A stretch of DNA of 6,990 bases from Bdellovibrionales bacterium. Lineage in GTDB: Bacteria; Bdellovibrionota; Bdellovibrionia; Bdellovibrionales; UBA1609. The notes under the pieces are model-generated. The model ran no database searches. It saw nothing but the letters and a program-made list of their open reading frames with translations, and was not told where the DNA came from. Below are positions 6,804-6,990 of this stretch, one piece after another (the first letter of the stretch is position 1; every line of letters begins with the position of its first letter). Where the stretch lies: NCBI GenBank assembly GCA_020435085.1, contig JAGRAB010000044.1:1-6990 (forward strand). The letters are read 5' to 3'. Both the position numbers and the translations under genes were made by a program.

Positions 6804-6874
6804 TATTGCAAGACAATTTATTTTCGCAAGCAGTAAGAAATAGCTTTGATCAGCTGTCCGTCCTAGGAAGGCTG

Positions 6875-6899
6875 GAAACCGACCATCGTGGTCGGTTTC
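6875..6899. terminator. Terminator-like 11-bp hairpin
   Basis: GAAACCGACCA (6875-6885) and TGGTCGGTTTC (6889-6899) pair perfectly around a TCG loop. The A-flanked and T-flanked stem with a GC-rich core resembles a bidirectional intrinsic terminator. The following T-run is short (TTTCTC), so termination efficiency is uncertain. It would end the candidate small RNA, and on the opposite strand could stop transcription entering from the right. Confidence 0.55.
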
Positions 6900-6928
6900 T
6901 CAAGAACAAACAATAGAGATATTTTTGA

Positions 6929-6985
6929 ACAGATTGGCTTGGATGCTAATCTGTAAGGTTCTCTTGCGGTTGGAAAACCTTCGCA
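6929..6985. repeat. Two adjacent stem-loops at the window end
   Basis: ACAGATTGGC (6929-6938) pairs with GCTAATCTGT (6945-6954), a 10-bp stem with one G-T wobble and loop TTGGAT. It is followed immediately by two mutually exclusive stems: AAGGTT (6955-6960) with AACCTT (6976-6981), or TGCG-GTT (from 6965) with AAC and CGCA (to 6985) around a GGAA loop. This might be the leader of a gene beyond the window, or intergenic repeat DNA. No known riboswitch motif was recognised. Confidence 0.35.
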
Positions 6986-6990
6986 TTTAA

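Larger units (their letters stand above)
6778..6905 (+). ncRNA. Candidate small structured RNA, unrecognised
   Basis: No open frame here is convincing, but the plus strand could fold into three successive hairpins. A 5' stem ATTCCCC/GGGGAAT (6784-6803) has loop TGCGCA and is a perfect 20-bp palindrome in DNA. A middle stem CAGC-tg-TCC/GGA-ag-GCTG spans 6851-6874. A terminator-like 11-bp stem spans 6875-6899. A weak promoter-like pair lies upstream. The arrangement, a 5' hairpin, an unpaired AU-rich middle (6804-6850) and a 3' terminator hairpin, is that of many bacterial small RNAs. I could not match it to 6S RNA, SRP RNA, tmRNA, RNase P RNA or a riboswitch class I know. The ends are estimates. 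It could instead be a set of unrelated intergenic hairpins. Confidence 0.35.

Noticed and set aside
6671..6916. 81-codon plus-strand open frame starting at TTG
   Set aside because: There is no Shine-Dalgarno and no recognisable motif. It runs straight through the 20-bp palindrome and the terminator-like hairpin, so its residues are better explained by RNA-type structure.
6660..6990. tRNA, 6S RNA, c-di-GMP riboswitch, integron attC or group II intron
   Set aside because: No T-loop GGTTCRA, no closing 6S-type stem, no GEMM core, no GTTRRRY/RYYYAAC core pair and no domain V motif were found.

Overview
This is an ordinary-looking AT-rich bacterial chromosomal segment with two transcriptional blocks and a gene-poor, structured right end. 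The Fur-type regulator, the zinc-finger UvrA and the secreted DUF547 protein fit a Gram-negative proteobacterial-type genome. A Bdellovibrio-like (Bdellovibrionota) source is possible from the overall flavour, but this is a weak inference; no rRNA or other taxonomic marker is present.

Left block (about 41-1282, minus strand): a secreted DUF547-family protein is followed 3 nt later by a small secreted protein I do not recognise. They are probably one transcript. The roughly 195-bp divergent gap 1283-1477 separates them from the right block and must hold promoters in both directions, though I could not assign them securely.

Central block (1478-6368, plus strand): folE2 (metal-flexible GTP cyclohydrolase IB, first step of folate/pterin synthesis), a Fur-family iron regulator, uvrA (nucleotide excision repair) and a compact stand-alone HD-GYP protein (putative cyclic-di-GMP phosphodiesterase). 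A near-perfect Fur box overlaps the folE2 stop codon just ahead of fur, so fur is probably autoregulated. Because fur and uvrA overlap, uvrA is probably carried on the same iron-responsive transcript. The UvrA is intact in all ATPase motifs and zinc cysteines, but about 95 residues that form the insertion domain in well-studied UvrA proteins are replaced by a short acidic linker. This is the most striking protein-level observation.

Right end (6369-6990): there is no intact gene. A minus-strand reading frame (6392-6613) looks protein-like but has no start codon; in the same frame, beyond two stop codons, lies an ATG-initiated 18-residue stretch. I read this as a decayed gene. From about 6690 to the window end the DNA is rich in hairpins. 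A possible promoter, a perfect 20-bp palindrome, a second stem-loop and an 11-bp terminator-like hairpin line up as a candidate small RNA of about 125 nt. Two more stem-loops follow before the window ends.

No CRISPR array, tRNA, rRNA, insertion sequence or clear mobile element was seen. The genes do not form an evident new system. The best leads are the minimal UvrA, the Fur box linked to DNA repair, and the candidate small RNA.
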